This document shows, piece by piece, positions 33,934 to 42,424 of a DNA stretch of 64,000 nucleotides. The stretch is from positions 1 to 64,000 of the forward strand of contig JAEINT010000011.1 in NCBI GenBank assembly GCA_016342745.1. The letters run 5' to 3'. The DNA is from Labilibaculum sp. (GTDB lineage: Bacteria; Bacteroidota; Bacteroidia; Bacteroidales; Marinifilaceae). Under the pieces are notes generated by a model. That model saw only the letters and a list, made by a program, of their open reading frames with translations. It had not been told where the DNA came from and did not search any database. Each line of letters starts with the position of its first letter. Within the stretch, counting starts at the first letter, position 1. Both the position numbers and the translations under genes were made by a program.

Positions 33934-36261
33934 ATGGGAACAATATTTACATCAAAAGTAGAGCAAGCATTCCACGAATTATCTGGAGTGCCGGAAATTA
34001 CAACACAAATACCTTATGTAACGGTTGATAATTTCCCGAAATTGGGTTTAATGACTTCACTTCGATTTTTGGAGTGGGCAGAACAAAATCCTCAGGGAGT
34101 AATCAGTTTGCCAACAGGTAAAACTCCTGAGTATTTTATCAAGTATACACAATTCCTTCTTGAAAATTGGAACAAGACAAAGGGCATGGATATTCGTGGA
34201 CAATACGGATTGGGCAACATGGCTAAGCCAGATTTAAGAGGATTGCAGTTTGTGCAAATTGATGAATTTTACCCAATTGATCCACGCCAACACAATAGTT
34301 TTTACAACTATGTAATGAAGTACTATATTGATGGTTTTGGTTTAGAGAAATCGAATTCATTATTGATTAATTCCGAGGAAATTCCATTGGTGGATAACAA
34401 ACATTTCTTAGAAGTTTTTCCTGATTCTACTATTGATTTATCTCTTCGATATAGAGATGCAGCAAGTGTTGTTGAAGAAATGCAACAAAAATCAATATTC
34501 AAAATTGACAATTGGTGTTCATCTTATGAGGAACAGATTCGTGATAAAGGAGGAATCGGATTCTTTCTTGGAGGAATTGGCCCTGATGGTCATATTGCAT
34601 TTAATACTCGAGGTTCAGATCATTATTCTACGACTCGATTAACGAAAACGAACTTTGAGACTCAGGCTGTTGCGGCTGGTGATTTAGGTGGAATTGAAAT
34701 TTCTAAGAATCGTTTGGTAATTACTATTGGTTTAGATACAATTACTCATGATCCTGATGCTGTTTCAATTATTTTTGCGGCTGGTGAAGCTAAAGCAGAT
34801 ATTGTAAAAGGATCATTAGAAAGTAAACCTGATGCCATTTATCCAGCCTCAGTTTTACAACGTCAGAAAAATAGTCGTTTTTACCTAACTACAGGTGCAG
34901 CGTGCAAATTGACAGATAGTGTGAATCAATTTTACAAAACAGGAGAATGGACACACTCAAAAACAGAAAGATGTGTAATCGATCTGTGTAATAAAATTAA
35001 TAAGTACGGTCATCATTTAACGATGGAAGACCTGAAAGAAGATCCCTATACAAGCCAGATTCCGAATTTGAATGAAAATACTGTGCAAACAGTAATTGAT
35101 TCGTTAAAAGGCAAGATGGAAAAGGGAATGAAACCTGATACGGATGAAGTAATTTATCATACAGGTCCTCACCATGATGATATCATGTTAGGAATTATGC
35201 CATATACGAATCGTCAGATGCGTTCGGCAAGCAACGATGTTCATTTTTCTGTTCTTACATCTGGATTTACCGCAGTTACAAATAGTTTTGTAATTGGTGT
35301 GTTAAAAGAATGCCGGGATTTTATTGCGAAAGGTGAAATTCAAATGCTCGAATTTCCAGATTTCTTTGAAGTGGGATACAGTAAGAAATGGGATAAGGAT
35401 GTTTATCATTTCCTAAATTCGGTGGCTGCTCGTAATGCCTCGGGAAAAAGAAGAGGTCTGTGTCATCGTGTAATCCGTTCTATTGTTGGAATATGGAAAG
35501 TGAAAGGTTTAACTCATTTAAATGAGACAATCGATTTTATCATTAATGATTTAGAAAGCAGTTACGATGGAGGAAAGAATTCTCCTGAAGTTCAGAAAAT
35601 GAAAGGAATGATTCGTGAGTTCGAAGAAGAGTTAGTTTGGGCTCATTTTGGAACTCCAGTAAAGAATGTTCATCATTTGCGACTTGGATTCTATAAAGGT
35701 GACGTATTTACGGAACTACCTGAAAAGAATCGTGATATGCTTCCAGTTTTAGAAGAATTTAGAAAGCACAAGCCAACAATTATTAGTTTGGCAATGGATC
35801 CTGAAGGAAGTGGACCCGACACACATTATAAAGTTTTACAGGCCATTGCAGGTGCTGTTAAGGAGTGGAAGGAAGAGGAAGATCTTTCAAATCTACGAAT
35901 TATAGGTTATCGAAATGTATGGTTTAAATATCACCCGGCAGAAGCCGATATTGTTGTTCCCGTTTCATTGAATGCTTTGGATGTTTTGGAGAATTCATTT
36001 ACCGAAAGTTACATGAGTCAGGTAAATGCTTCATTCCCGAGCTACGAGTATGATGGGAAATTTAACGAGTTGACCCAAAAAGTTTGGGTGCAGCAGTTAA
36101 AACAAATTCAATTGCTATTAGGTAAAAATTATTTCTACGAAAATAATCATCCTTTGGTACGAGCTACCCATGGTTTGGTTTACATGAAAGAAATGACAGC
36201 CGACGAGTTTGTGTCTATGGCACAGGATCTTGAAAAAGCAGTTGAAGAGAATCCGTTTTAG
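33934..36261 (+). CDS. NagB-like/PIG-L deacetylase fusion with altered deaminase site
   Basis: This 775-residue protein is a fusion: a glucosamine-6-phosphate deaminase-like domain (about 1-345) and a PIG-L/LmbE de-N-acetylase domain (about 400-700). NagB positions seen: Asp110 (QIDEFYP) for Asp72, and Asp218 and His220 (GPDGHIAFN) for Asp141 and His143. The position of catalytic Glu148 is Thr225 (FNTRGS instead of FNEPxS). There is an insert of about 40 residues around 140-180. The PIG-L zinc motif is present as PHHDD at 412-416, with a later PDTHYKV. No separate NagA is in the cluster, so the second domain may do GlcNAc-phosphate deacetylation. The family (about 650 residues) is known in Bacteroidota; this copy is longer and divergent. 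Confidence 0.87.
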   Translation: MGTIFTSKVEQAFHELSGVPEITTQIPYVTVDNFPKLGLMTSLRFLEWAEQNPQGVISLPTGKTPEYFIKYTQFLLENWNKTKGMDIRGQYGLGNMAKPDLRGLQFVQIDEFYPIDPRQHNSFYNYVMKYYIDGFGLEKSNSLLINSEEIPLVDNKHFLEVFPDSTIDLSLRYRDAASVVEEMQQKSIFKIDNWCSSYEEQIRDKGGIGFFLGGIGPDGHIAFNTRGSDHYSTTRLTKTNFETQAVAAGDLGGIEISKNRLVITIGLDTITHDPDAVSIIFAAGEAKADIVKGSLESKPDAIYPASVLQRQKNSRFYLTTGAACKLTDSVNQFYKTGEWTHSKTERCVIDLCNKINKYGHHLTMEDLKEDPYTSQIPNLNENTVQTVIDSLKGKMEKGMKPDTDEVIYHTGPHHDDIMLGIMPYTNRQMRSASNDVHFSVLTSGFTAVTNSFVIGVLKECRDFIAKGEIQMLEFPDFFEVGYSKKWDKDVYHFLNSVAARNASGKRRGLCHRVIRSIVGIWKVKGLTHLNETIDFIINDLESSYDGGKNSPEVQKMKGMIREFEEELVWAHFGTPVKNVHHLRLGFYKGDVFTELPEKNRDMLPVLEEFRKHKPTIISLAMDPEGSGPDTHYKVLQAIAGAVKEWKEEEDLSNLRIIGYRNVWFKYHPAEADIVVPVSLNALDVLENSFTESYMSQVNASFPSYEYDGKFNELTQKVWVQQLKQIQLLLGKNYFYENNHPLVRATHGLVYMKEMTADEFVSMAQDLEKAVEENPF

Positions 36262-36280
36262 TACCACACGTAAATACCTT

Positions 36281-36318
36281 GGATCGGAGGGCTATTGTCT
36301 TTCGGTCCATTTTTTTAG
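36281..36318 (+). terminator. Possible terminator or attenuator after the NagB-like gene
   Basis: GGATCGGAGGG and TCTTTCGGTCC pair with several G-U pairs around CTATTG, followed by ATTTTTTTA. The stem is imperfect, so partial read-through into the CBM9-like and ROK genes is likely. Confidence 0.5.
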
Positions 36319-36321
36319 CAG

Positions 36322-36969
36322 ATGAAAGAATATTTTGTAAAAAGAATAAAATCGAACCTGTTGAGCATTTCAGGAGAGCAAATGCATACTGTTTGGGAAA
36401 TGGCAGACGTTATTACTGATTTTTCTTATCCTTGGGAAAATGCGAAGGCTCCACAAATTATCTTTAGAGCTTTATTTGATGAGGAAAATTTTTATTTCAG
36501 ATTTGATGTTCAGGAGGAAAATGTACTTACTTTTGTTGATCAAAATCATAAAATGGAAGTTGTAGATTCCGATCGAGTCGAGATTTTTTTCAGACAAGAT
36601 GAAAAATTGAATCCATATTATTGCCTGGAAATGGATTCTAAGGCGAGGGTTCTAGATTATGTCTGTCGATATTATCGTGATTTTGATTACAAATGGCAAT
36701 GGCCAATGGGAGCAATAGATGTAAAAGCTTCAAGTAGCCTTAATGCTTATGTTGTAGAAGGAGCAATTCAACTTTCTTCTTTATTAGATTTAGGACTGTT
36801 GAAGAACAACATTTTGGAAGCAGGATTATATCGAGGACAGTGTATTGAATTAGCAAATAATAAAAAGGGGACTGAACTAAGATGGATTTCTTGGGTTAAA
36901 CCCAATTCCAAGAAAGCAGATTTTCATATTCCTTCATCATTTGGTAAAATGATATTGGAAAAGAACTAG
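36322..36969 (+). CDS. CBM9-like carbohydrate-binding protein
   Basis: This 215-residue single beta-sandwich domain resembles the CBM9-like family (also called DOMON-like): IIFRALFDEENFYFRFDV, then SDRVEIFF and the YYCLEMDSKARVLDY strand. It has no signal peptide or lipobox, so it would stay in the cytoplasm unless exported otherwise. The role inside an amino-sugar operon is unclear. It sits between the NagB fusion and the ROK kinase (13 bp). Confidence 0.75.
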   Translation: MKEYFVKRIKSNLLSISGEQMHTVWEMADVITDFSYPWENAKAPQIIFRALFDEENFYFRFDVQEENVLTFVDQNHKMEVVDSDRVEIFFRQDEKLNPYYCLEMDSKARVLDYVCRYYRDFDYKWQWPMGAIDVKASSSLNAYVVEGAIQLSSLLDLGLLKNNILEAGLYRGQCIELANNKKGTELRWISWVKPNSKKADFHIPSSFGKMILEKN

Positions 36970-36982
36970 ATTGAATTATAGG

Positions 36983-37939
36983 ATGATAGATATAGCAATT
37001 GGTATTGATATAGGTGGTACAAACACCGTTTTTTCAGGCATTACTTCTGATGGGGAATGTTTGGTTTCTGGAGTCATTCCCACTCAGACAAAGGATAGAT
37101 TTGAAGATTTTATTGATGATTTGATCTTAAACATCAAGCAAATTGTCGATTCGTCAAATGATGAATTGAATATCATAGGTGTAGGAATTGGTGCGCCCAA
37201 CGGAAATTATAGAACTGGAACCATCGACAAAGCAGCCAACCTTCGATGGAAGGGTAAATTGGAATTGGTTCGTTTGGTAGAAGAGAGACTAAAAGTTCCT
37301 GTGAAACTTACGAATGATGCGAATGCAGCAGCTCTAGGCGAACGTATGTTTGGTGGGGCAAAAGACATGAGCGATTTCATGGTAATTACCTTAGGTACTG
37401 GCTTAGGTAGTGGAATTGTGGTTAATGGCGATTTATTATATGGTCATGATGGTTTTGCAGGAGAAGTTGGGCATATTATTATGCGTCCTGGTGGTCGTGA
37501 ATGTGGTTGCGGTCGCAGAGGGTGTTTGGAAACTTATGTTTCGGCAACTGGTGTAAAAAGATCAGCTTACAAAATGTTAGCAAAGCATATGGGCGAAAGT
37601 TCATTAAGAAATATACCTTATCATGGTTTAACAGCTAAGATGGTTGCGGATGCTGCAAATGAGGGAGATTTACTCGCTATGGAGATTTTTGCTTATACAG
37701 GTAAAATGTTGGGTGAGGCTTTGGCTAATGTTGCAGCGGTAACGAGTCCAAAAGCAATTTTCTTTTTTGGTGGATTGGCAAAGGCAGGAGATTTACTTTT
37801 TGAGCCTATTCGCGAAGCATTAGAGAAAAATATTTTATTTCTTTATAAGGATAAAATCAGTTTATTGCCATCCGAACTAGGTGATGATGCAGCTGTTTTA
37901 GGTGCTTCAGCTTTAATTTGGAACGATAAATTGAATTGA
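36983..37939 (+). CDS. ROK-family sugar kinase (glucokinase/GlcNAc kinase-like)
   Basis: This 318-residue cytoplasmic ROK kinase has the ATP loop GIDIGGTNT (about 7-15), the catalytic NDANAAALGE region and the zinc motif CGCGRRGC. It lacks the N-terminal helix-turn-helix of ROK repressors, so it is an enzyme. It probably makes glucose-6-P or GlcNAc-6-P, giving the cluster a second phosphorylation route beside the 1-kinase. The ATG at 36983 is preferred; an in-frame TTG lies 12 bp upstream. It is the last gene of the cluster. Confidence 0.9.
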   Translation: MIDIAIGIDIGGTNTVFSGITSDGECLVSGVIPTQTKDRFEDFIDDLILNIKQIVDSSNDELNIIGVGIGAPNGNYRTGTIDKAANLRWKGKLELVRLVEERLKVPVKLTNDANAAALGERMFGGAKDMSDFMVITLGTGLGSGIVVNGDLLYGHDGFAGEVGHIIMRPGGRECGCGRRGCLETYVSATGVKRSAYKMLAKHMGESSLRNIPYHGLTAKMVADAANEGDLLAMEIFAYTGKMLGEALANVAAVTSPKAIFFFGGLAKAGDLLFEPIREALEKNILFLYKDKISLLPSELGDDAAVLGASALIWNDKLN

Positions 37940-37950
37940 AATAACGTGAA

Positions 37951-37974
37951 AAATAAAACTAAACTGTTTTATTT
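37951..37974 (+). terminator. AT-rich hairpin after the ROK kinase
   Basis: AAATAAAAC and GTTTTATTT form a perfect 9-bp stem around taaact, 12 bp after the stop. It is weak on its own, but a stronger terminator lies 50 bp further on. Confidence 0.4.
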
Positions 37975-38023
37975 AATTGCTTTAATCCTGTAAAGAGAAT
38001 AAGCGAAATTGGCTATAAATAGC

Positions 38024-38062
38024 AAAAGACCTTACAAGTTTTAGAACTTGTGAGGTCTTTTG
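38024..38062 (+). terminator. Terminator of the amino-sugar cluster
   Basis: AAAAGACCTTACAAGTT pairs with AACTTGTGAGGTCTTTT (16 pairs and one G-U) around TTAG, then TGTTTT. Confidence 0.85.
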
Positions 38063-38108
38063 TTTTACCAAGAGTGGTTTGTATTGCCTTTATCAGTGAT
38101 ATTAAGTC

Positions 38109-38116
38109 TATATTTG
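38109..38116 (+). promoter_or_regulatory. -7 box upstream of the 255-residue protein gene
   Basis: TATATTTGCAA matches TAnnTTTG. It implies a leader of about 115 bases before the ATG at 38236. No TTTG sits at 18-20 bp. Confidence 0.4.
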
Positions 38117-38235
38117 CAAACTGTTAGAATAGGAATAAAAAGGAATATTTCTTGCCAGAATGGGTTGGGTAATGGTAAACAGTTGTCCGTTTCTAGAGGT
38201 AAGAATGATATAGTAGATAAATAATTTACAAGAAT

Positions 38236-39003
38236 ATGAAGGATCTTTCCAAAGTAGAAAAGATAAATAAGGTAATTGAAGAATACTTAAATGCGAATTC
38301 ATCACTTACAATAGTACCTGTAAAAGAACTAATGCCAGCTTTTATTAAAGCTGGGATATTTGTGAAAGATATTAAAAAGGGATTGCCAATTCGTTTAATT
38401 CTTAGAGAGTTAGATGCAAGTAATCAATTGGATTTAATACCACGTGTTCATGCAGAAAGACATGGCGAACATACGTATTGGTATTTCGTTCCGGCCAGTG
38501 CAACTGTTCCAGAGACACCATACAAGCAGGAAAAAAAGAAATTAGAAAATGATGCTATTGCCATTCGTTTAAACAGTGACGAAACCTATGTTATTTCTTT
38601 ATGCGATGAAGTATTATCGCTAAAAGCGAATCGTCAAAAAAGATTTGATTTTCTTTTAGGAGATCTACATAAAAATGGAAAGACTCAAACTATGCTTCCT
38701 GTAGATGCTTATTATGAAGAATTGCAATTGGTTATTGAATACAAAGAAATACAGAATTATAGACCTCTTGCTGTTGTTGATAAAGATGAAGACGAGGAAG
38801 AGAATGAAAACACCAAAACTTTATCAAGAGAAGAGCAGCGAAGAATATACGATGAACGAAGAGCAAAAGTTCTTCCAGAGAATGAAATTTCTATGATTGT
38901 AATTTCTTATTCTGATTTTGAGTACGATGATAAAAATAAAATTAAACGCAATAAAGAAAGCGATCTTAAAATAGTACAAAAAGCATTAAAAGACTTTCGC
39001 TAA
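38236..39003 (+). CDS. Uncharacterised protein, possible PD-(D/E)XK (DUF559/Vsr-like) domain
   Basis: This 255-residue protein has an N-terminal helical region that may be a winged helix (about 1-95). It is followed by RQKRFDFLLGD and the stretch PVDAYYEELQLVIEYKE (about 155-171). The pattern D-x(10-12)-E-x-K in beta-strand context matches PD-(D/E)XK nucleases. A later Tyr-Asp-Glu-Arg-Arg helix and an IVISYSDFE strand resemble DUF559/Vsr endonuclease-like folds. No methylase or other defence gene is adjacent. A nuclease role is inference; a nuclease-fold binding protein is equally possible. Confidence 0.6.
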   Translation: MKDLSKVEKINKVIEEYLNANSSLTIVPVKELMPAFIKAGIFVKDIKKGLPIRLILRELDASNQLDLIPRVHAERHGEHTYWYFVPASATVPETPYKQEKKKLENDAIAIRLNSDETYVISLCDEVLSLKANRQKRFDFLLGDLHKNGKTQTMLPVDAYYEELQLVIEYKEIQNYRPLAVVDKDEDEEENENTKTLSREEQRRIYDERRAKVLPENEISMIVISYSDFEYDDKNKIKRNKESDLKIVQKALKDFR

Positions 39004-39029
39004 TAAAGGATGATATGCTAATAATTATT

Positions 39030-39073
39030 AAGCTTGACAGTACTGATTGATCAGAACTGTCAAGCTTTTTTTT
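39030..39073 (+). terminator. Strong intrinsic terminator
   Basis: AAGCTTGACAGT and ACTGTCAAGCTT form a perfect 12-bp stem around a loop that itself contains TGATTGATCA, followed by eight T residues. Confidence 0.92.
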
Positions 39074-39203
39074 GTCTTAATAAATTAGGATACTTTTTTG
39101 TTAGTCAATTTCAGAACCTGACATTTGTATTTATTGTTTGCAATAAGTAGTAAGTTTTTGCTATTTTGTATTAATGTGAAATAAAAATAAGGATATACTG
39201 TAA

Positions 39204-39815
39204 ATGGGAGACTCACATATTATTGAAGAATTAAGTACTCAGATAAAGCGAAAAATAAAAAAAGTCAATAAAGTTAATTGGTTGATAAAAGGATTTCAAA
39301 TTAACAAGTTAGATCAGGTAACACATATAAATATTTCAAAATGTAATCTTAAAGGAAAATGGCCTTCAGCACTTTTTAGACTTAAACATTTAGAATTTAT
39401 AGATATCCAAGGAAATAACCTGGATTATATTCCAAATGAGATTACAAACTTAAAGAATTTGCGGTGTTTGGATATTCGGCAGAATCAAATTAATTCACTG
39501 CCGCAATTAATTGCTAATTTGACTGTTCTCCAAAAGATATATTTAGGTGATAATAAGTTTACTAAAGTACCTGAAATTCTTTACGATTGTCCTAAGTTAG
39601 AAGTCGTTGATTTTACTAACAATGAGCTTTTCGAAGGAATGGAATGCCTTTTAAACTCCGTATCTATTAAGAATATTTATTTGAGAAACAATTGTATAAA
39701 AGTGTTTCCATTTCACCTTATTAATAGCCAGAGACTTGTAGAGCTGAATTTAATGGAAAATAACATTGAAAATATTCCAGATGAATTGCCAAAAATCGAA
39801 CTTTTTCATCTTTGA
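39204..39815 (+). CDS. Leucine-rich-repeat protein
   Basis: This 203-residue protein is made of about six leucine-rich repeats after a basic N-terminal cap. Repeats read like LKHLEFIDIQGNNLDYIPNE, LKNLRCLDIRQNQINSLPQ and LTVLQKIYLGDNKFTKVPE, the bacterial 23-residue type. There is no signal peptide or catalytic domain. LRR proteins bind other proteins; the partner is unknown. It is monocistronic, between two terminators. Confidence 0.9.
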   Translation: MGDSHIIEELSTQIKRKIKKVNKVNWLIKGFQINKLDQVTHINISKCNLKGKWPSALFRLKHLEFIDIQGNNLDYIPNEITNLKNLRCLDIRQNQINSLPQLIANLTVLQKIYLGDNKFTKVPEILYDCPKLEVVDFTNNELFEGMECLLNSVSIKNIYLRNNCIKVFPFHLINSQRLVELNLMENNIENIPDELPKIELFHL

Positions 39816-39943
39816 ATGAGCTAGTTTTCTTCAAATGTCTTTCTAAATGTTGCTTGATTAACATTTAAACATTCGTGAGTAAACCAAATTTGCCATTGTA
39901 TGTGGCAATGATTTTAATGAATCAATTACAAAAATAAAGATAA

Positions 39944-41944
39944 ATGGATCTTAACTACCAAAAGGATGAATTGTTACAGAACGATTACAGTGAAGATGAA
40001 TTACGGTTTTTAAATCTACTTGCTGAAAAATTCCCTACAGTACAGGCTGCCTGTACCGAAATAATAAATCTTGAATCCATACTAAACCTTCCTAAAGGAT
40101 CCGAGCATTTTTTAACGGATATACATGGGGAATATGAGACGTTTAGTCATGTTCTGAGAAATGCCTCTGGCATGGTGCGCAAAAAAATTGATGTTGTGTA
40201 TGCAAAAACACTGAGCGAAAAAGAAAAAAATCAGTTGGCGATACTGATATACTACCCAGAGGAGAAACTAAAGCTCATTACCAACGAGCAAGAGGATTTG
40301 AATCAATGGTTTTCGATTACACTTCGCCGATTAATAGATGTGGCCCGTGTATCAGCTGATAAATATACCCAATCGAAGGTAAGAAAGGCCATGCCACCCG
40401 ATTTTGCTTATGTAATTGATGAGTTGCTGAATGAGCCAAATGCGAAGAAAGAGGAGTATTTCGATTGTATCATACAGTCAATCATTGATGTTGATCGGGC
40501 AAATCAATTTATTGTGGCAATTAGTAAATTTATTCAACGTTTACTGATTGATCGTCTGCATATTATTGGGGATATTTACGATAGGGGACCTTTTGCCGAT
40601 AAGGTGATGGATGTAATACATGATCATTATTCGGTAGATATACAGTGGGGAAATCATGATATTGTTTGGATGGCTGCTGCTACGGGAATTCGTGCTAGCA
40701 TTGCAGCTGTAATTCGCTTGAGTGCTCGCTACAACAATTTGGATACTCTAGAAGATGGTTATGGAATTAACCTAATGCCTTTGGCTACTTTTGCCATGAA
40801 AGCCTATGAGGGCGACCCATGCGAAGCATTCATCCCCAAAAATACACCTCGAGAGAATATTGGATCTACGCAGATTAAATTGACCAGTAAAATGCACAAA
40901 GCCATTATGGTGATTGAGATGAAATTGGCCGGTGAAATCATCCGACGCAGCCCTGAAATGGAGATGGATGATCGATTATTGCTCGATAAAATCGATTATA
41001 AAAAAGGGACCGTAATTATTGATGGACGAGAATTAGACTTGAACGATAAATCGTTTCCAACTATTGATCCCAAAAATCCTTATCAACTAACTAAAGAGGA
41101 GAAGGAGTTAACTGAAAAACTTCGTTATTCGTTCTTGTATTGTGAAAAATTGCAACGCCATATTAAAACCTTATTTTCTAAGGGAAGTACCTATCTATCT
41201 TACAATTCCAATTTGCTATTTCATGGTTGCATCCCACTCGATGAAAATGGAGAATTAAAAGGTTTGACTTTGCAAGGTAAAGAATACAAAGGAAAGGCTC
41301 TGTGTGATCAATTTGATTTGATTTGTCGACGAGCTTATTTTAATCGTGAACACCCTGAAAGAACAAGCAAGGATCGAGTGTATATGTGGTATTTATGGAG
41401 TGGAGCCTATTCACCTCTTTTTGGAAAGAAGAAAATGGCCACTTTCGAACGTTACTTTCTTGACGATAAGGAAGTACAGAGAGAGGAAAGCAATATGTAC
41501 TACAAGCTGAGAGATGATCCTGCGAGCTGTAGCCGAATTTTAGAAGAGTTTGGACTCGATCCAGAGGTTTCTCATATTATTAATGGGCATGTGCCAGTAA
41601 AGGTTGCAAAGGGTGAAAGTCCGGTAAAAGCTGATGGTAAACTTTTTGTAATTGATGGCGGAATGTCGAAACCCTATCAAAAGGTAACAGGCATTGCTGG
41701 TTATACCTTAATTTACGATTCTTATAGTTTGATTCTTGCAGAACATGCTTCTTTTGAATCAAAACGAAAAGCTATTCTCGATGAAGTTGATATCGTTTCA
41801 ACTAGAAGTATGATTGAGCATGCAACCAAGAGAATTCGCGTAGGAGATACTCATATTGGAGCAAATCTGCGTCAACAAATTCGTGATTTGAATCGATTGC
41901 TCGATGCTTATCGAAAAGGAATTGTGAAAATTAAGAAGGCATAG
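39944..41944 (+). CDS. fbp: Fructose-1,6-bisphosphatase, class III
   Basis: This 666-residue metallophosphatase hydrolyses fructose 1,6-bisphosphate in gluconeogenesis. It carries the calcineurin-like metal motifs: DIHGE with Asp59 and His61, GDIYDRG with Asp210, WGNHD and INGHVPVK. The class III form is typical of Firmicutes and Bacteroidota and is larger than class I. It is monocistronic, with a terminator 80 bp downstream. Confidence 0.96.
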   Translation: MDLNYQKDELLQNDYSEDELRFLNLLAEKFPTVQAACTEIINLESILNLPKGSEHFLTDIHGEYETFSHVLRNASGMVRKKIDVVYAKTLSEKEKNQLAILIYYPEEKLKLITNEQEDLNQWFSITLRRLIDVARVSADKYTQSKVRKAMPPDFAYVIDELLNEPNAKKEEYFDCIIQSIIDVDRANQFIVAISKFIQRLLIDRLHIIGDIYDRGPFADKVMDVIHDHYSVDIQWGNHDIVWMAAATGIRASIAAVIRLSARYNNLDTLEDGYGINLMPLATFAMKAYEGDPCEAFIPKNTPRENIGSTQIKLTSKMHKAIMVIEMKLAGEIIRRSPEMEMDDRLLLDKIDYKKGTVIIDGRELDLNDKSFPTIDPKNPYQLTKEEKELTEKLRYSFLYCEKLQRHIKTLFSKGSTYLSYNSNLLFHGCIPLDENGELKGLTLQGKEYKGKALCDQFDLICRRAYFNREHPERTSKDRVYMWYLWSGAYSPLFGKKKMATFERYFLDDKEVQREESNMYYKLRDDPASCSRILEEFGLDPEVSHIINGHVPVKVAKGESPVKADGKLFVIDGGMSKPYQKVTGIAGYTLIYDSYSLILAEHASFESKRKAILDEVDIVSTRSMIEHATKRIRVGDTHIGANLRQQIRDLNRLLDAYRKGIVKIKKA

Positions 41945-42026
41945 AATAATAATTAGCCTTTGTTTGCATAATAAAATAGATAGACTCCAAAAGGAGTTGT
42001 AAAGATAATTGACAAGTAAGCATAAA

Positions 42027-42063
42027 AAGCCTGAATCATTACTGATTCAGGCTTGTCTTTTTT
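42027..42063 (+). terminator. fbp terminator
   Basis: AAGCCTGAATCA and TGATTCAGGCTT form a perfect 12-bp stem with loop TTAC, followed by GTCTTTTTT. Confidence 0.9.
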
Positions 42064-42368
42064 GGTTGAATTTGTAATTGTTAAAGCATGAACTATAAAT
42101 GAAGAATTTGCATTCGTTGGAAGATAGCTCTTACAAACTTAAACTTACGCCTCGATTTATCACTATGTAAATTCAGCCAAAATATATAATCTCATTATAT
42201 AGCATCTATTATTTTCCTCTCCAACAATCTGTAGTAATAATTGAAAGATGCTTGTGTAATGTACATGTTAATAGGCTGATGAGATGTTTTTGATTAGGGG
42301 TCTTATAGGCGAAAGAGAATCGTTTTAGATATAAAAATGCATCTTTGTGTAAAAAATACGCATTAATA

Positions 42369-42399
42369 TTTGCAGAAGTGAAAATACCACTTACCTTTG
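42369..42399 (+). promoter_or_regulatory. Consensus promoter of the NAD operon
   Basis: TTTG at 42369-42372, exactly 19 bp, then TACCTTTG at 42392-42399: a perfect Bacteroidota -33/-7 promoter. The predicted start is near 42404, about 20 bases before the ATG at 42425. Confidence 0.85.
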
Positions 42400-42417
42400 T
42401 GTATATATAACGCAAAG
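42395..42417. promoter_or_regulatory. Candidate NrtR operator overlapping the promoter
   Basis: CTTTGTGT and ACGCAAAG are inverted, seven of eight positions complementary, around a TATATA centre (23 bp in total). The site covers the -7 box and the predicted start, as expected for autorepression by the Nudix-type regulator encoded next. Confidence 0.55.
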
Positions 42418-42424
42418 ATAATAT

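Larger units (their letters stand above)
41945..42424. other. 480-bp gap between fbp and the NAD operon
   Basis: The gap holds the fbp terminator (42027-42063), then about 300 bp of AT-rich sequence in which no gene was recognised. It ends with a consensus promoter and an inverted repeat directly before the Nudix regulator. Confidence 0.6.

Noticed and set aside
39030-39073. Possible recombination site (inverted repeat)
   Set aside because: The 12-bp stem followed by eight T residues just after a gene is a standard intrinsic terminator.
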